A stretch of DNA of 64,000 bases from the NCBI GenBank assembly GCA_938028465.1, contig CALJAA010000028.1, positions 1 through 64,000 on the forward strand. The letters run 5' to 3'. Numbering within the stretch: the first letter of the stretch is position 1; every line of letters starts with the position of its first letter. The notes below the pieces were generated by a model. The model saw only the letters and a list, made by a program, of their open reading frames with translations, searched no databases and was not told where the DNA came from. This stretch comes from an uncultured Granulosicoccaceae bacterium. Lineage in GTDB: Bacteria > Pseudomonadota > Gammaproteobacteria > Granulosicoccales > Granulosicoccaceae. Below are positions 20,201 to 27,669 of the stretch, piece after piece. The position numbers and the translations under genes are program-made.

Positions 20201-20774
20201 CCTAAGTGCACATATTGGCTTAGATAAAAAAGGCGGAGCGATAGGTGGCAGCGACTTTGCTCAGGCTGGTGTCATCATCGCAGTAGATGGTGAGCCAGCT
20301 GGTGCTAAGTTTGATGTGTTTGTTAATAACATCAAAATAGCGGCGGGTCAGATCGGTGCGTCGCAATTTATTGGCTTACAACCTTTCGAGCGTTACTCAG
20401 TAAAGCTTGTTCCGCAAACCACCTTGTCAAACGGTTTAGGTGAGGACATACACGAATTTACCTTATACCCCGGAACAGTCGAGCGAATTAGTATTACCGC
20501 TCAGCAAGAGATTATGTTGGTGGGTACCTTGATTGATGAAAGTGGTGAAATCATCGCCAATGCCTTAATGCAAACCGAACCGAATCCGTTAATTGTTGAT
20601 GCCAGTGGGTATGTTCAAGCGGAGCTGCAGCCGGGTAAAGTGGTGACGGTTAAATTGTCAGACGGTAGCTATTGTGAATTTACCGTTCCGAGCTCTGCAG
20701 AAGAAGACATTGTTGTAATGGCAGAGCCGATCGAATGCAGGGCTATTGAAAAATCTGAACCCAAGCCCGAGTAG
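17268..20774 (+). CDS. Outer-membrane usher, TcfC/CS1-like, with a large N-terminal extension
   Basis: The ORF from TTG 17253 encodes 1173 aa. I prefer GTG 17268, which yields MKRRSLIHIQPGTTPLLLLAVSASV as signal peptide. Numbering from the TTG, residues about 398-1173 look like a TcfC-type usher: VDVYFNERKVGSTSI, then the barrel region with LGYGRGNFSLEADYNSR and GGSFSTSYKSRIDLE, a plug/middle segment (QVAVDDRIYSGDSYDAG, PDGSYEVEIRIID) and a CooC-like C-terminal beta domain. The first 390 residues are unusual: two similar motifs, DQWEVLWLDLS (154-164) and SEWEVRWLDCE (305-315), then a Ser/Pro/Ala linker. The usher would secrete and assemble the three pilin-like proteins downstream. Confidence 0.85.
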   Translation: MKRRSLIHIQPGTTPLLLLAVSASVSTVARGEEASVPQSEAGGSSLAHSDQSTRSLINEGLASGVWIMPVDGDKQSNSRFLQKLLLSHGVQIDLDKSEFLDTAQFAESLRQAPSTAVTIDEFDLTVLVEMDALLNMPKPVQTSRLEVSDQWEVLWLDLSADGDFDEEQARLQVKQSLEKKLSSPNSQWQLDVLISRPATVAELAALKQQGKYPLPLKSDAALQSGLVGRQQSKTPIKKNKPRKGVLKRWLSTLPLDVDLDDDCSVQNAISEYLKNPESVTPPKISESGQSANVMNNGVSSEWEVRWLDCEIDLGKPAMAITDDSSLNKMPDINLGTSSTGVAKQTPPVSLSLDELPADRSSSPAPATAEEATGMFGFDDDVPPGFENLAGPQTQYVDVYFNERKVGSTSITATAEVFTFDEPIEVAGMLQGIKDSASLHSLLAVSLDTNGHLICYTAGDPPGCGIVDADPVAAIFNDAELRVDLFIAPELQSVQALERLRYLPVPGSKNTSILSLYAVSSKLEDEDAALDVSARALLGYGRGNFSLEADYNSRTERQRLREIKLTHYFNDYELGLGTYSHSPGGGLADIDLLGGSFSTSYKSRIDLERAFSSDLIVYLPRRSVVQVAVDDRIYSGDSYDAGNQAIDTTALPDGSYEVEIRIIDPLSGSRTETRVFTKSTQIPPKGESVISVTAGNVIEFGDDDVLPEINNVSVAGFTLGNRLTDQSAFKLGLLQFGTQSFIQSEFLYLGERISLQLAASAGEDSTLASAFRVAYARSGVSLNITGNYFGSEFEPGPDPSEQAAYQRMFPNDYQQVSASIGKAFKRFSLGARTSYRKEDTDVGINTSKQYSVYYRQPVFRQRNLRGFVDANLQQDDFDRRLKLQFNVYFGRGQWNGGIQTAARRTESEDWEHQWGADVGWHSASNRTLQWQTGTYLRSEQSFRSAGAHLDVEHPWFTAGIASDWNEASTGGTVQNSIASLSAHIGLDKKGGAIGGSDFAQAGVIIAVDGEPAGAKFDVFVNNIKIAAGQIGASQFIGLQPFERYSVKLVPQTTLSNGLGEDIHEFTLYPGTVERISITAQQEIMLVGTLIDESGEIIANALMQTEPNPLIVDASGYVQAELQPGKVVTVKLSDGSYCEFTVPSSAEEDIVVMAEPIECRAIEKSEPKPE

Positions 20775-20784
20775 GGCTTGGGTT
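20758..20784. terminator. Strong hairpin between convergent usher and chaperone genes
   Basis: AACCCAAGCCC (20758-20768) and GGGCTTGGGTT (20774-20784) form a perfect 11-bp stem with a 5-nt loop that includes most of the usher stop codon. It lies between the converging usher and chaperone genes and probably acts in both directions. There is no clean T-run on either side. Confidence 0.7.
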
Positions 20785-20792
20785 GATTGCGC

Positions 20793-21521
20793 TTAATAAC
20801 TTGCTTTCGAATTATCAATACCAACTGATTTCCATACCTTTACTGGGTACCGGCTTGCCGGCCCTGACTTGGGTAAGGCAACTCTATAAGTCTCGCCTGC
20901 GTAGAGGCGATTAGGTTGTATCTCTACGCAGTCAGATTCTGAACTTCCACACTGAACGATTTTGCGTAACAGCACATTGGTATTGCCGTTGTTCGCAAAT
21001 TCAATCGAATTGTTGGTACGTTTGACTTTTAAGTCCGCATTGGCGTTTTGAGGGCGTGACAAAAGTAATAGGTCGTAACCGACCAATACTTTTATGGCAG
21101 ATGCTTTTTTGTTGCCACCGTCATTGTCGAGTTTCACTTTTCCAGTGTAGGGCTTAACAGATAAACGAAACACGCGATCCTTATTCGTTGCTGATTCTCT
21201 TAGTATCACTCGTACACGTTTGCGTTGACCAGGTGGAAGCAGTATTTGCTTTGGGCTTACTAATACCGCTGCAGTACGTGGATCGGTTAGCTCGACTCGG
21301 CCAGGGTTTTCTGATTCAGGGTTGATTATTTCTGCCGCATTTAGGTCGAGATAGATTTTGAAGTCGCCGTTATTTTTGACTTCAATATCTTGAACCAACT
21401 TATCGGGTGAAAATTCAATTACAGAGCGATTGACTGAAAGTTGCGCTGTAGCCGTTTGTGACAATGCCAGCCCAGCTACCATCAGGCCTAGTTTGGAGAT
21501 GTCTTTAAAGATTTTGATCAT
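20793..21521 (-). CDS. Periplasmic fimbrial chaperone
   Basis: A 242-aa protein with signal peptide (MIKIFKDISKLGLMVAGLALSQTATAQ). It has an immunoglobulin-like PapD-type N-terminal domain: LSVNRSVIEFSPDKLVQDIEVKNNG, then the conserved chaperone segment VSPKQILLPPGQRKRVRVIL, whose alternating hydrophobics form the G1 strand that completes pilin folds. The C-terminal domain has SIEFANNGNTNVLLRK and a Cys pair (CGSSESDC). It matches CS1/alternative-type chaperones more than FimC. It is on the opposite strand to usher and pilins, convergent with the usher and divergent from the pilins, an unusual arrangement. Confidence 0.88.
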   Translation of the reverse strand: MIKIFKDISKLGLMVAGLALSQTATAQLSVNRSVIEFSPDKLVQDIEVKNNGDFKIYLDLNAAEIINPESENPGRVELTDPRTAAVLVSPKQILLPPGQRKRVRVILRESATNKDRVFRLSVKPYTGKVKLDNDGGNKKASAIKVLVGYDLLLLSRPQNANADLKVKRTNNSIEFANNGNTNVLLRKIVQCGSSESDCVEIQPNRLYAGETYRVALPKSGPASRYPVKVWKSVGIDNSKASY

Positions 21522-21820
21522 GCGTCGTATCTGCCATTTTTTTAATTGTTATGCCTGAATTTGCTAGCGGCAGCCCCTTAGGTACCTTCATTTTAGGCCA
21601 TGGTTTTTCGTAGCGCACCCCACTTTAGATGGGCTAGATGTGAATAGCTTCCTAAAGCGGCAGGAGAAACTGTGTAGCACACGGGAATATTACCTAGTGA
21701 AGTTACAAAAGGCCTGTTCGGCTGCCGATACGGATCTCAGCTAGGGGATGGCAGTTTATCTTCTCGTTACGGCAGCGTATCGAAAGCGTCCGTTCCTAGT
21801 TTTCCTAGACGTAAATAACA
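21522..21820. other. Divergent 299-bp intergenic region, chaperone / first pilin
   Basis: No ORF of weight is visible. It must contain the promoters for the chaperone (minus) and the pilins (plus). CGGCAGC appears at 21568 and 21770 and its complement GCTGCCG within 21719-21727, so long-range pairing is possible, and TAGATG is repeated around 21625-21640. I find no c-di-GMP riboswitch consensus or other recognised RNA motif. Confidence 0.5.
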
Positions 21821-22351
21821 ATGAGAATAATAAAATTTATGAAGAACTTTAAACTTGCGGTATTGGCTTCAGCTTTGGTTACATCTGGTTCGTTAATGGC
21901 GGCCCAAGACGGCAACTTAGGTGGTACTTCTGCAGGCGAATCACTAGTAACCATCATTAAGGAAAACGCTGTACAAATAAGCGATGTGGCAGATCTTGAT
22001 CTAGGCTCACACGCAACTCTTGCAGCTGATGTATCCGCTAACGATGATGTTTGTGTTTTCAATTCAACTGCAGCCTATAGTATTACGGTGAGCTCTGCTA
22101 ACGGTGAATTTAAATTGATGAATGGCGCAGCTGAAATTCCTTATTCAGTTGAGTGGTCTGCTAATAGTGGGGCTGCAGCTCCTCTCGCACACGGTGCAGC
22201 GCTGGCGTCTTTGGCTGGTGATCGTACGAGTCTGAATTGCAATGGTGGCACTAATGCTAATTTTAGCGCGACTGTAGCCGCGGCTGATTTTAATGCAGCT
22301 GGCCCAGGCACTTACACTGATACATTAACCCTTCTAGTTGAGCCTGAGTAA
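21821..22351 (+). CDS. Pilin-like secreted protein 1 (probable major subunit)
   Basis: 176 aa with a signal peptide ending near SLMA-AQDGN. ATG 21839 (MKNFKLAVLASAL) is an alternative start. The mature part has a Cys pair (DVCVFNST and SLNCNGG), a small beta-rich Ig-like pattern, and ends DFNAAGPGTYTDTLTLLVEPE. That ending resembles the last strand of spore-coat-U/archaic or CS1-type pilins. The Ala/Ser/Asn-rich composition and first position suggest the main subunit. It is followed by a GC-rich hairpin and then two paralogues with the same end motif. Confidence 0.75.
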   Translation: MRIIKFMKNFKLAVLASALVTSGSLMAAQDGNLGGTSAGESLVTIIKENAVQISDVADLDLGSHATLAADVSANDDVCVFNSTAAYSITVSSANGEFKLMNGAAEIPYSVEWSANSGAAAPLAHGAALASLAGDRTSLNCNGGTNANFSATVAAADFNAAGPGTYTDTLTLLVEPE

Positions 22352-22374
22352 GGCTTCATTCTTGTTTTGATGGA

Positions 22375-22393
22375 CGCGGGCTCACTGCCCGCG
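22375..22393 (+). terminator. GC-rich hairpin after first pilin gene
   Basis: CGCGGGC (22375-22381) and GCCCGCG (22387-22393) form a 7-bp stem with a 5-nt loop, followed by CTCTTTC rather than a full T-run. Its place between a presumed major and minor pilin gene suggests partial termination or 3'-end stabilisation that raises the level of the first subunit (inference). Confidence 0.6.
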
Positions 22394-22435
22394 CTCTTTC
22401 ATCAAAATTTTTGATTAATTGTTCTGTAAATTGCT

Positions 22436-22999
22436 ATGAACAAGGTTCCGACATTATTTAAGAAGGTAGTTTCAAGGCTCGGCGTGTTGGTGCTGGTAAC
22501 AGGGTGCTTAACTAGTTCTGGGTTGTTGTATGCGCAAAGTGCATCGACAGACACCGAAGTTGCAATTACTAAATCTGAAGCAGTCAAGATCAGTAATATT
22601 GATGATTGGCTGATTGGCGTATTCACCGCAACCGACTCGATTAACACGATTCAATATAATTGGGATGCGGAGTGTGTATACAGTTCTACTGGCAGTTATA
22701 AAGTAGAAATTATTAGTCAAAACGGAGGTGCAGACCTTACGCTTAAGAGCGGGCCCAACTCAATGAAGTACTGGATTTATTCCTTTTACCGAAGAGGCGC
22801 GAACTTTCGTATGCAAGGTTTTACTGATTCGAATTTTACGATTGATAATCTCAGTGGCAGTAGGCAACAAGATTGCAGCGATGAGGCCAATGCTGGCACT
22901 AATCTATGGTTCGCAGCACTCGTTCGCCCTGCTGATTTCAACCCAGCTCCACCAGGGATCTACCAGGATCTGGTGACGCTGTTGGTGAGCCCGTTATAA
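22436..22999 (+). CDS. Pilin-like secreted protein 2
   Basis: 187 aa. The N-terminus (MNKVPTLFKKVVSRLGVLVLVTGCLTSSGLLYAQ) is a signal peptide; a Cys in VTGCLTSS could be read as a lipobox, but cleavage after YAQ is at least as likely. The mature part keeps the family plan: AECVYSSTGSYKVEI with the first Cys, QQDCSDEANAGTN with the second, and the ending DFNPAPPGIYQDLVTLLVSPL. It is a diverged paralogue of pilin 1, probably a minor or tip subunit. It lies 84 bp behind pilin 1 and 6 bp before pilin 3. Confidence 0.7.
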   Translation: MNKVPTLFKKVVSRLGVLVLVTGCLTSSGLLYAQSASTDTEVAITKSEAVKISNIDDWLIGVFTATDSINTIQYNWDAECVYSSTGSYKVEIISQNGGADLTLKSGPNSMKYWIYSFYRRGANFRMQGFTDSNFTIDNLSGSRQQDCSDEANAGTNLWFAALVRPADFNPAPPGIYQDLVTLLVSPL

Positions 23000-23005
23000 C
23001 GATCG

Positions 23006-23461
23006 ATGCGGCTCTTTTTTTCATTCACACTGTTTTTGTTGCTGTCATGGTCTTCGATCGTGACAGCCAACAGTGTGTCTGTTGAAGGGGATCTTTTTCT
23101 AGGAGTTTGGTCGCCAATGCAGAGCCGATGGGAGTCCCGTGTTCCTGTTTGTGTGTCCAGCGATGCCAGCCAATCCCCTTACCGACTTGTGGCTTTTGGC
23201 CAAAACCCTAGCCAATTTGCGCTAACCAACGAGCTAGATGACCAAGTTCGCTACAAAGTGCTTTGGCACACCGGCAAAAATTACCAGCGCCGGGATCATC
23301 TTGCCCCTTCTGTTCCCTCGAGCCGAGTCTATGGAAACGCCGGAAATTGCCAATCTAAGCCTACTGGCTACATCCGAGTCCGCTTAAACAAGCAAGATAT
23401 CGATAAAGCCATTCCGGCGATTTATCAAGACACCTTAGTGATCATGTTGTCGCCGCTTTAG
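23006..23461 (+). CDS. Pilin-like secreted protein 3
   Basis: 151 aa with signal peptide (MRLFFSFTLFLLLSWSSIVTA-NS). It has the same plan as the two preceding proteins: an early Cys (VPVCVSSD), a beta strand (RYKVLWHTG) and a second Cys (GNCQSKP). The end AIPAIYQDTLVIMLSPL parallels the TLLVEPE and TLLVSPL ends of its neighbours. It is more charged than the others, so a minor or adaptor subunit is likely. It closes the inserted block; the rpsP promoter follows within about 50 bp. Confidence 0.65.
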   Translation: MRLFFSFTLFLLLSWSSIVTANSVSVEGDLFLGVWSPMQSRWESRVPVCVSSDASQSPYRLVAFGQNPSQFALTNELDDQVRYKVLWHTGKNYQRRDHLAPSVPSSRVYGNAGNCQSKPTGYIRVRLNKQDIDKAIPAIYQDTLVIMLSPL

Positions 23462-23512
23462 CCCAGTCTATTGGATTGAGCGATAAACATACACCCGAAC
23501 CAGAATATCCAG

Positions 23513-23551
23513 TATAATTGGCGGTTCTCTAACGAGGCGCCACGTGCGCCT
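23513..23551 (+). promoter_or_regulatory. rpsP: rpsP operon promoter -10 and leader hairpin
   Basis: A perfect TATAAT at 23513-23518 lies 58 bp before the rpsP ATG, although I see no good -35. AGGCGC (23535-23540) and GCGCCT (23546-23551) form a 6-bp leader stem with loop CACGT. An own promoter fits the separation of this operon from ffh. Confidence 0.5.
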
Positions 23552-23575
23552 TAAGCAAGATTGACTGGAATTCAC

Positions 23576-23833
23576 ATGGTAACAATACGCTTGTCCCGAG
23601 GCGGCGCCAAAAAACAGCCGTTTTATCACATAGTTGCGACAGATAGCCGCGCACGTCGTGACGGTCGCTACATCGAACGCTTGGGTTATTACAACCCGGT
23701 TGCTCGTGGTGATGCAGTCGCACTCAATCTAGATCTGGAACGTGTTGACTACTGGGTCGGTGTTGGCGCTCAAATGAGCGATCGCGTTAAAAAAGTCGTA
23801 AAAGGCTATCGTAAGGAGCATGCAGCCGCTTGA
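23576..23833 (+). CDS. rpsP: 30S ribosomal protein S16
   Basis: The ATG at 23576 gives [25 protein letters not shown], the standard S16 start; the ORF track begins five codons too early. The 85-aa protein contains [15 protein letters not shown] and [21 protein letters not shown] as expected. It is the first gene of the rpsP-rimM-trmD-rplS operon and its 3' end overlaps rimM by 14 bp. Confidence 0.98.
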   Translation: MVTIRLSRGGAKKQPFYHIVATDSRARRDGRYIERLGYYNPVARGDAVALNLDLERVDYWVGVGAQMSDRVKKVVKGYRKEHAAA

Positions 23834-24389
23834 TGGCAAGCGTCCTGAGGACTTAGGTGAAGTCTTAAACGACTTCATAGCTCTGGGGCGTGTCAGCGGA
23901 CTTTTTGGTGTTAAAGGTTGGGTCAAGGTCTTCTCCGACACACAGCCTAGAGAGAACATCACTCAATACAGCGCTTGGTGGCTTAATAACGCCGAGAGCA
24001 CACAAGATTGGAAAGAAATAAAGGTCGTGCAGGCACGACCTCACGGTAAAACCATAATTGCTTCATTTGAGGGGATAACCACTCGTGAAGCAGCGGCTAA
24101 ACTCATTGGCCAGCAAGTCGCGATACCTCGCAGCTTGCTGCCAGAAGCTCAAGAAGATGAGTACTACTGGGCTGATTTGGTAGGCTGTAATGTTGTTTCG
24201 GTGTCAGGTGACGAAATGGGCTTGGTCGACAGTCTGTTTGAAACCGGTGCTAACGATGTATTGGTCGTGAAAAGAAACAAAGGCAGTGATAACAGTGAAG
24301 TATTGATCCCTTGGGTCATTCCTGATGTCATTACCTATATTGATATACCCGCCAAGCAAATAGTTGTGGATTGGGATCCAGACTATTGA
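23820..24389 (+). CDS. rimM: 16S rRNA processing protein RimM
   Basis: A 189-aa 30S maturation factor that binds S19 and assists 3' domain assembly. The N-terminal RimM domain begins [21 protein letters not shown] and includes [19 protein letters not shown]. The C-terminal PRC barrel is [23 protein letters not shown] with [28 protein letters not shown] at the end. The ATG start overlaps the rpsP end in another frame, leaving about 20 residues before the core; a later start cannot be excluded. Confidence 0.95.
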   Translation: MQPLDGKRPEDLGEVLNDFIALGRVSGLFGVKGWVKVFSDTQPRENITQYSAWWLNNAESTQDWKEIKVVQARPHGKTIIASFEGITTREAAAKLIGQQVAIPRSLLPEAQEDEYYWADLVGCNVVSVSGDEMGLVDSLFETGANDVLVVKRNKGSDNSEVLIPWVIPDVITYIDIPAKQIVVDWDPDY

Positions 24390-24407
24390 GCGGAATGACT
24401 GGGCAGG

Positions 24408-25175
24408 ATGGCTAACGTGCGATTCGCCGTTATTACAGTACTGCCGGATCTCATAACGGCTACGCTACAACAAGGTGTTGTCGGCAGAGCAGTTGGTAGC
24501 GGCAAGATCACTGTTAGTTTGCACAACCCGCGGGATCACACCCAGGATGTGCACAGAACGGTTGATGATCGACCATTTGGTGGTGGGCCCGGCATGGTGC
24601 TAAAGCCCGAGCCAGTTGGGCTGGCTATTGAAGAGGCCCGAAAAAGTTTACCGGATGCGCCGGTGGTGTATTTATCGCCACAGGGGCGTCAGTTTGATCA
24701 ACCAGTGGCGCGCGTTTGGTGCGAACACGGGTCGCTGATATTACTTTGCGGTCGTTACGAAGGCATCGACGAGCGCATCATTGATCAGCATGTTGATGAG
24801 GAAGTCTCGTTAGGGGATTTTGTTATCAGCGGTGGGGAACTAGCCGCAGCCGTCATCATTGATGTGGTGTCGCGGTTACAACCGGGGGTGCTTGGGCATC
24901 CGTCGTCAGCAATCGAGGATTCCTTTGAATCCAGCCTGCTTGACCATCCGCATTACACGCGGCCGGAAGCTTATAACGGGCAGGGAGTACCCGACGTTTT
25001 ACGCAGTGGCGACCATGCAAAAATTGCACGTTGGCGGCGGCAGCAAAGCGTCAAAAGAACACAGGATCGTCGTCCGGATTTGCTACTTGAGGCTAATCTA
25101 GACAACGCAGATAAACAGTATTTACAACAGTTTGACGGGCCAGGCCCAACAAGCACGAAGGCAGAAAAGAAATGA
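24408..25175 (+). CDS. trmD: tRNA (guanine37-N1)-methyltransferase
   Basis: A SPOUT-class methyltransferase that makes m1G37 and prevents frameshifting, 255 aa. [21 protein letters not shown] near residue 55 is the TrmD hallmark; [36 protein letters not shown] forms the trefoil knot and SAM site; [26 protein letters not shown] is the C-terminal tRNA-binding part. It overlaps rplS by 4 bp (ATGA), as in other Gammaproteobacteria. Confidence 0.98.
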   Translation: MANVRFAVITVLPDLITATLQQGVVGRAVGSGKITVSLHNPRDHTQDVHRTVDDRPFGGGPGMVLKPEPVGLAIEEARKSLPDAPVVYLSPQGRQFDQPVARVWCEHGSLILLCGRYEGIDERIIDQHVDEEVSLGDFVISGGELAAAVIIDVVSRLQPGVLGHPSSAIEDSFESSLLDHPHYTRPEAYNGQGVPDVLRSGDHAKIARWRRQQSVKRTQDRRPDLLLEANLDNADKQYLQQFDGPGPTSTKAEKK

Positions 25176-25519
25176 GCAAAATCATTGATGCAATCAACGC
25201 CGAGCAAATGGGCAAAGAGATCCCTGCATTTTCAGCAGGCGACACCATTACGGTTCAGGTAAAGATCAAAGAAGGCGAACGTGAGCGTTTGCAGGCATTT
25301 GAAGGCGTAGTTATTGCCAAGCGTAACCGCGGCCTTAACTCTGCATTCACTGTGCGTAAAATTTCACACGGTGAAGGTGTTGAGCGTGTATTCCAAACCT
25401 ATAGCCCGCTGGTCGATTCAATCGAAGTTAAGCGTCGCGGTGATGTCCGTCGTGCGAAGCTTTACTACCTACGAGGCCTTACTGGCCGCGCAGCTCGAAT
25501 CAAAGAAAAATTGTCTTAA
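25172..25519 (+). CDS. rplS: 50S ribosomal protein L19
   Basis: 115 aa, the last gene of the operon. [39 protein letters not shown] and the end [19 protein letters not shown] are typical of L19. Translation probably couples to trmD through the ATGA overlap. No clear intrinsic terminator follows. Confidence 0.98.
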   Translation: MSKIIDAINAEQMGKEIPAFSAGDTITVQVKIKEGERERLQAFEGVVIAKRNRGLNSAFTVRKISHGEGVERVFQTYSPLVDSIEVKRRGDVRRAKLYYLRGLTGRAARIKEKLS

Positions 25520-25626
25520 TATTTTAGAATTTAAAATTGTTATAGAAACTATTGAAATCACTGGCCTCTCAATCATGAGATGGCCAGTTGGCACATCGCC
25601 AATCGAAGCACTCAGGTTTTGCCCTC

Positions 25627-27570
25627 ATGACTGATACCAAAACAGAATCAATGCCGTTTCAGGCAGAAGTAAGCCAACTTCTGCAATTGATGATTCATTC
25701 GCTTTACAGCAACCAAGAAATCTTTTTGCGTGAACTTATCTCTAACGCATCCGATGCCTGCGACAAATTGCGTTTTGAAGCAATAGCCGATAGCAAATTA
25801 TTAGAAGATAACAGCGACCTAGCCATCACGGTATCGTTTGATAGCGAGGCAAATACAGTTACGGTCAGTGATAACGGTATCGGTATGGATCGCGATGACG
25901 TTATTAATAACATTGGTACTATCGCAAAATCGGGCACTAAAGCGTTTCTTGAATCACTGACAGGTGATCAAAAAGCGGATGCACAGCTTATTGGTCAATT
26001 TGGTGTTGGCTTTTACTCAGCATTTGTTGTAGCAGACAAAGTGCAGCTAAACACTCGTAAAGCTGGAGCTAAAAATGATCAGGGTATTAGTTGGGAATCA
26101 GATGCTTCAGGCGGTTATACCTTAAGTGAGATTGATAAGCCGGTTCGAGGCACGGAAGTCGTGCTTCATCTTAAAGATGAGTCAAAAGAGTTTGCTGATA
26201 ATTTTCGCCTGCGTCATGTCATTAAAAAATATTCTGACCACATAACCTTCCCGATCATGATGCTTGAGCAGGTAGCGCCGCTAACGGATGAGCAAACGGA
26301 GGCAGGTGAAGTGCAAGCCGCTGCAGAGCTAGAACAAGTTAATGCGGCATCGGCCCTTTGGACTAAGTCTAAATCTGAGATATCAGACGAAGATTATCAA
26401 GAGTTTTACAAGCAAGTTTGCCAAGATTACGAAGCGCCATTAACGTGGGCTCATAATCGGGTTGAAGGTAATCTTGAATACACCTCGCTATTGTTTATAC
26501 CTGCCAAAGCGCCTTTTGATTTATACGATGCTTCTATGCAGCGTAACGGTATCAAGCTGTTTGTGCAGCGTGTATTCATCATGGATGAAGCTGAAAAACT
26601 GATGCCCCGATATTTGCGGTTTGTGAAGGGCTTGGTTGATAGTAACGACCTGCCGCTTAATGTGTCGCGCGAGATTTTGCAAAACAACAAAGTGATTGAA
26701 TCGATCCGTAAGGCTTCATCTAAAAGAGTACTAACACTTCTAGAAAACTTAGCTGACAAAGAGCCCGAAAAGTACAAAACGTTCTGGGCAGAATTTGGTA
26801 GCTGCCTTAAAGAAGCGCCAGGTGAAGATCACGCCAACAAAGATCAAGTTGCGAAGCTGTATCGATTTAACTCAACTCATAATAGTGACGCTAACGAACA
26901 AACTAGCCTCGATGATTACATAGGCCGCATGCAGCCCGGCCAAGATAAGATTTATTACATTACTGCTGATAGCTTGTCGGCTGCCAGCAATAGCCCCCAT
27001 CTAGAAATATTTAAAGAAAAGGGTATCGAAGTGGTGCTGATGCATGATCGCGTTGACGAATGGATGATGACTTACCTCAACGAATACGAGCAAAAGCCAT
27101 TTGTCTCTGTGGCTAAAGGTGATCTTGATCTAGCTGGTGTTGGCAAAGATTCAAGCGAGACAGAAACAGAGAAGGCGGAGGCCGAGAAGAGATTGGCTGA
27201 AGCTGAGCCGTTAATCAAGCGAATAAGTGCGATACTAGATAACGACACCAGCGAAGTTCGAGCATCGACAAGATTGACCAGTTCGCCAGCTTGTGTGGTG
27301 TTAGCTGAGCACGAGATGGCTTTGCATATGCAACAATTGCTTAAACAAGCTGGGCATGAAGTACCCGATAGTAAACCTATACTTGAGGTTAACCCAGAGC
27401 ATCCGATTTTAGCGCTGCTCGATCAAGAACAAGACGAGGAGCGCTTTGCAGATTGGTCTCGTTTATTGCTTGATCAGGCACTTTTGGCTGAAGGTGGGCA
27501 ACTTGAGGACGGGGCAGGGTTTGTAAAGCGTATGAATGAGCTATTTTTGGCCATGGGTCAATCAAGTTAA
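25627..27570 (+). CDS. htpG: Chaperone HtpG (Hsp90)
   Basis: The ATG at 25627 gives MTDTKTESMPFQAEVSQLLQLMIHSLYSNQEIFLRELISNASDA, the Hsp90 ATPase N-terminus; the ORF track starts 13 codons early at a TTG. The 647-aa protein has the ATP-lid motifs DNGIGMDRDDV and GQFGVGFYSAF, the middle-domain segment NVSREILQNNK and a C-terminal dimerisation domain. No obvious sigma-32 promoter was identified in the 107 bp behind rplS. Confidence 0.97.
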   Translation: MTDTKTESMPFQAEVSQLLQLMIHSLYSNQEIFLRELISNASDACDKLRFEAIADSKLLEDNSDLAITVSFDSEANTVTVSDNGIGMDRDDVINNIGTIAKSGTKAFLESLTGDQKADAQLIGQFGVGFYSAFVVADKVQLNTRKAGAKNDQGISWESDASGGYTLSEIDKPVRGTEVVLHLKDESKEFADNFRLRHVIKKYSDHITFPIMMLEQVAPLTDEQTEAGEVQAAAELEQVNAASALWTKSKSEISDEDYQEFYKQVCQDYEAPLTWAHNRVEGNLEYTSLLFIPAKAPFDLYDASMQRNGIKLFVQRVFIMDEAEKLMPRYLRFVKGLVDSNDLPLNVSREILQNNKVIESIRKASSKRVLTLLENLADKEPEKYKTFWAEFGSCLKEAPGEDHANKDQVAKLYRFNSTHNSDANEQTSLDDYIGRMQPGQDKIYYITADSLSAASNSPHLEIFKEKGIEVVLMHDRVDEWMMTYLNEYEQKPFVSVAKGDLDLAGVGKDSSETETEKAEAEKRLAEAEPLIKRISAILDNDTSEVRASTRLTSSPACVVLAEHEMALHMQQLLKQAGHEVPDSKPILEVNPEHPILALLDQEQDEERFADWSRLLLDQALLAEGGQLEDGAGFVKRMNELFLAMGQSS

Positions 27571-27669
27571 CGAGCAAGTCAAAAATTAATCAGCAGATCA
27601 GCTTGGCGCACTGCTACCGAACGGCTAGACTATAGCGATCAGGCCTCTTTATAAATGAATTTGAACTAG

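Noticed and set aside
21522-21820. c-di-GMP riboswitch
   Set aside because: The conserved GCAAACC and GACGCAAAGCC-type elements are not found.
22436-22999. Pilin 2 as a lipoprotein
   Set aside because: VTGC could be a lipobox, but a longer hydrophobic stretch with cleavage after YAQ fits as well and pilins are not normally lipidated.
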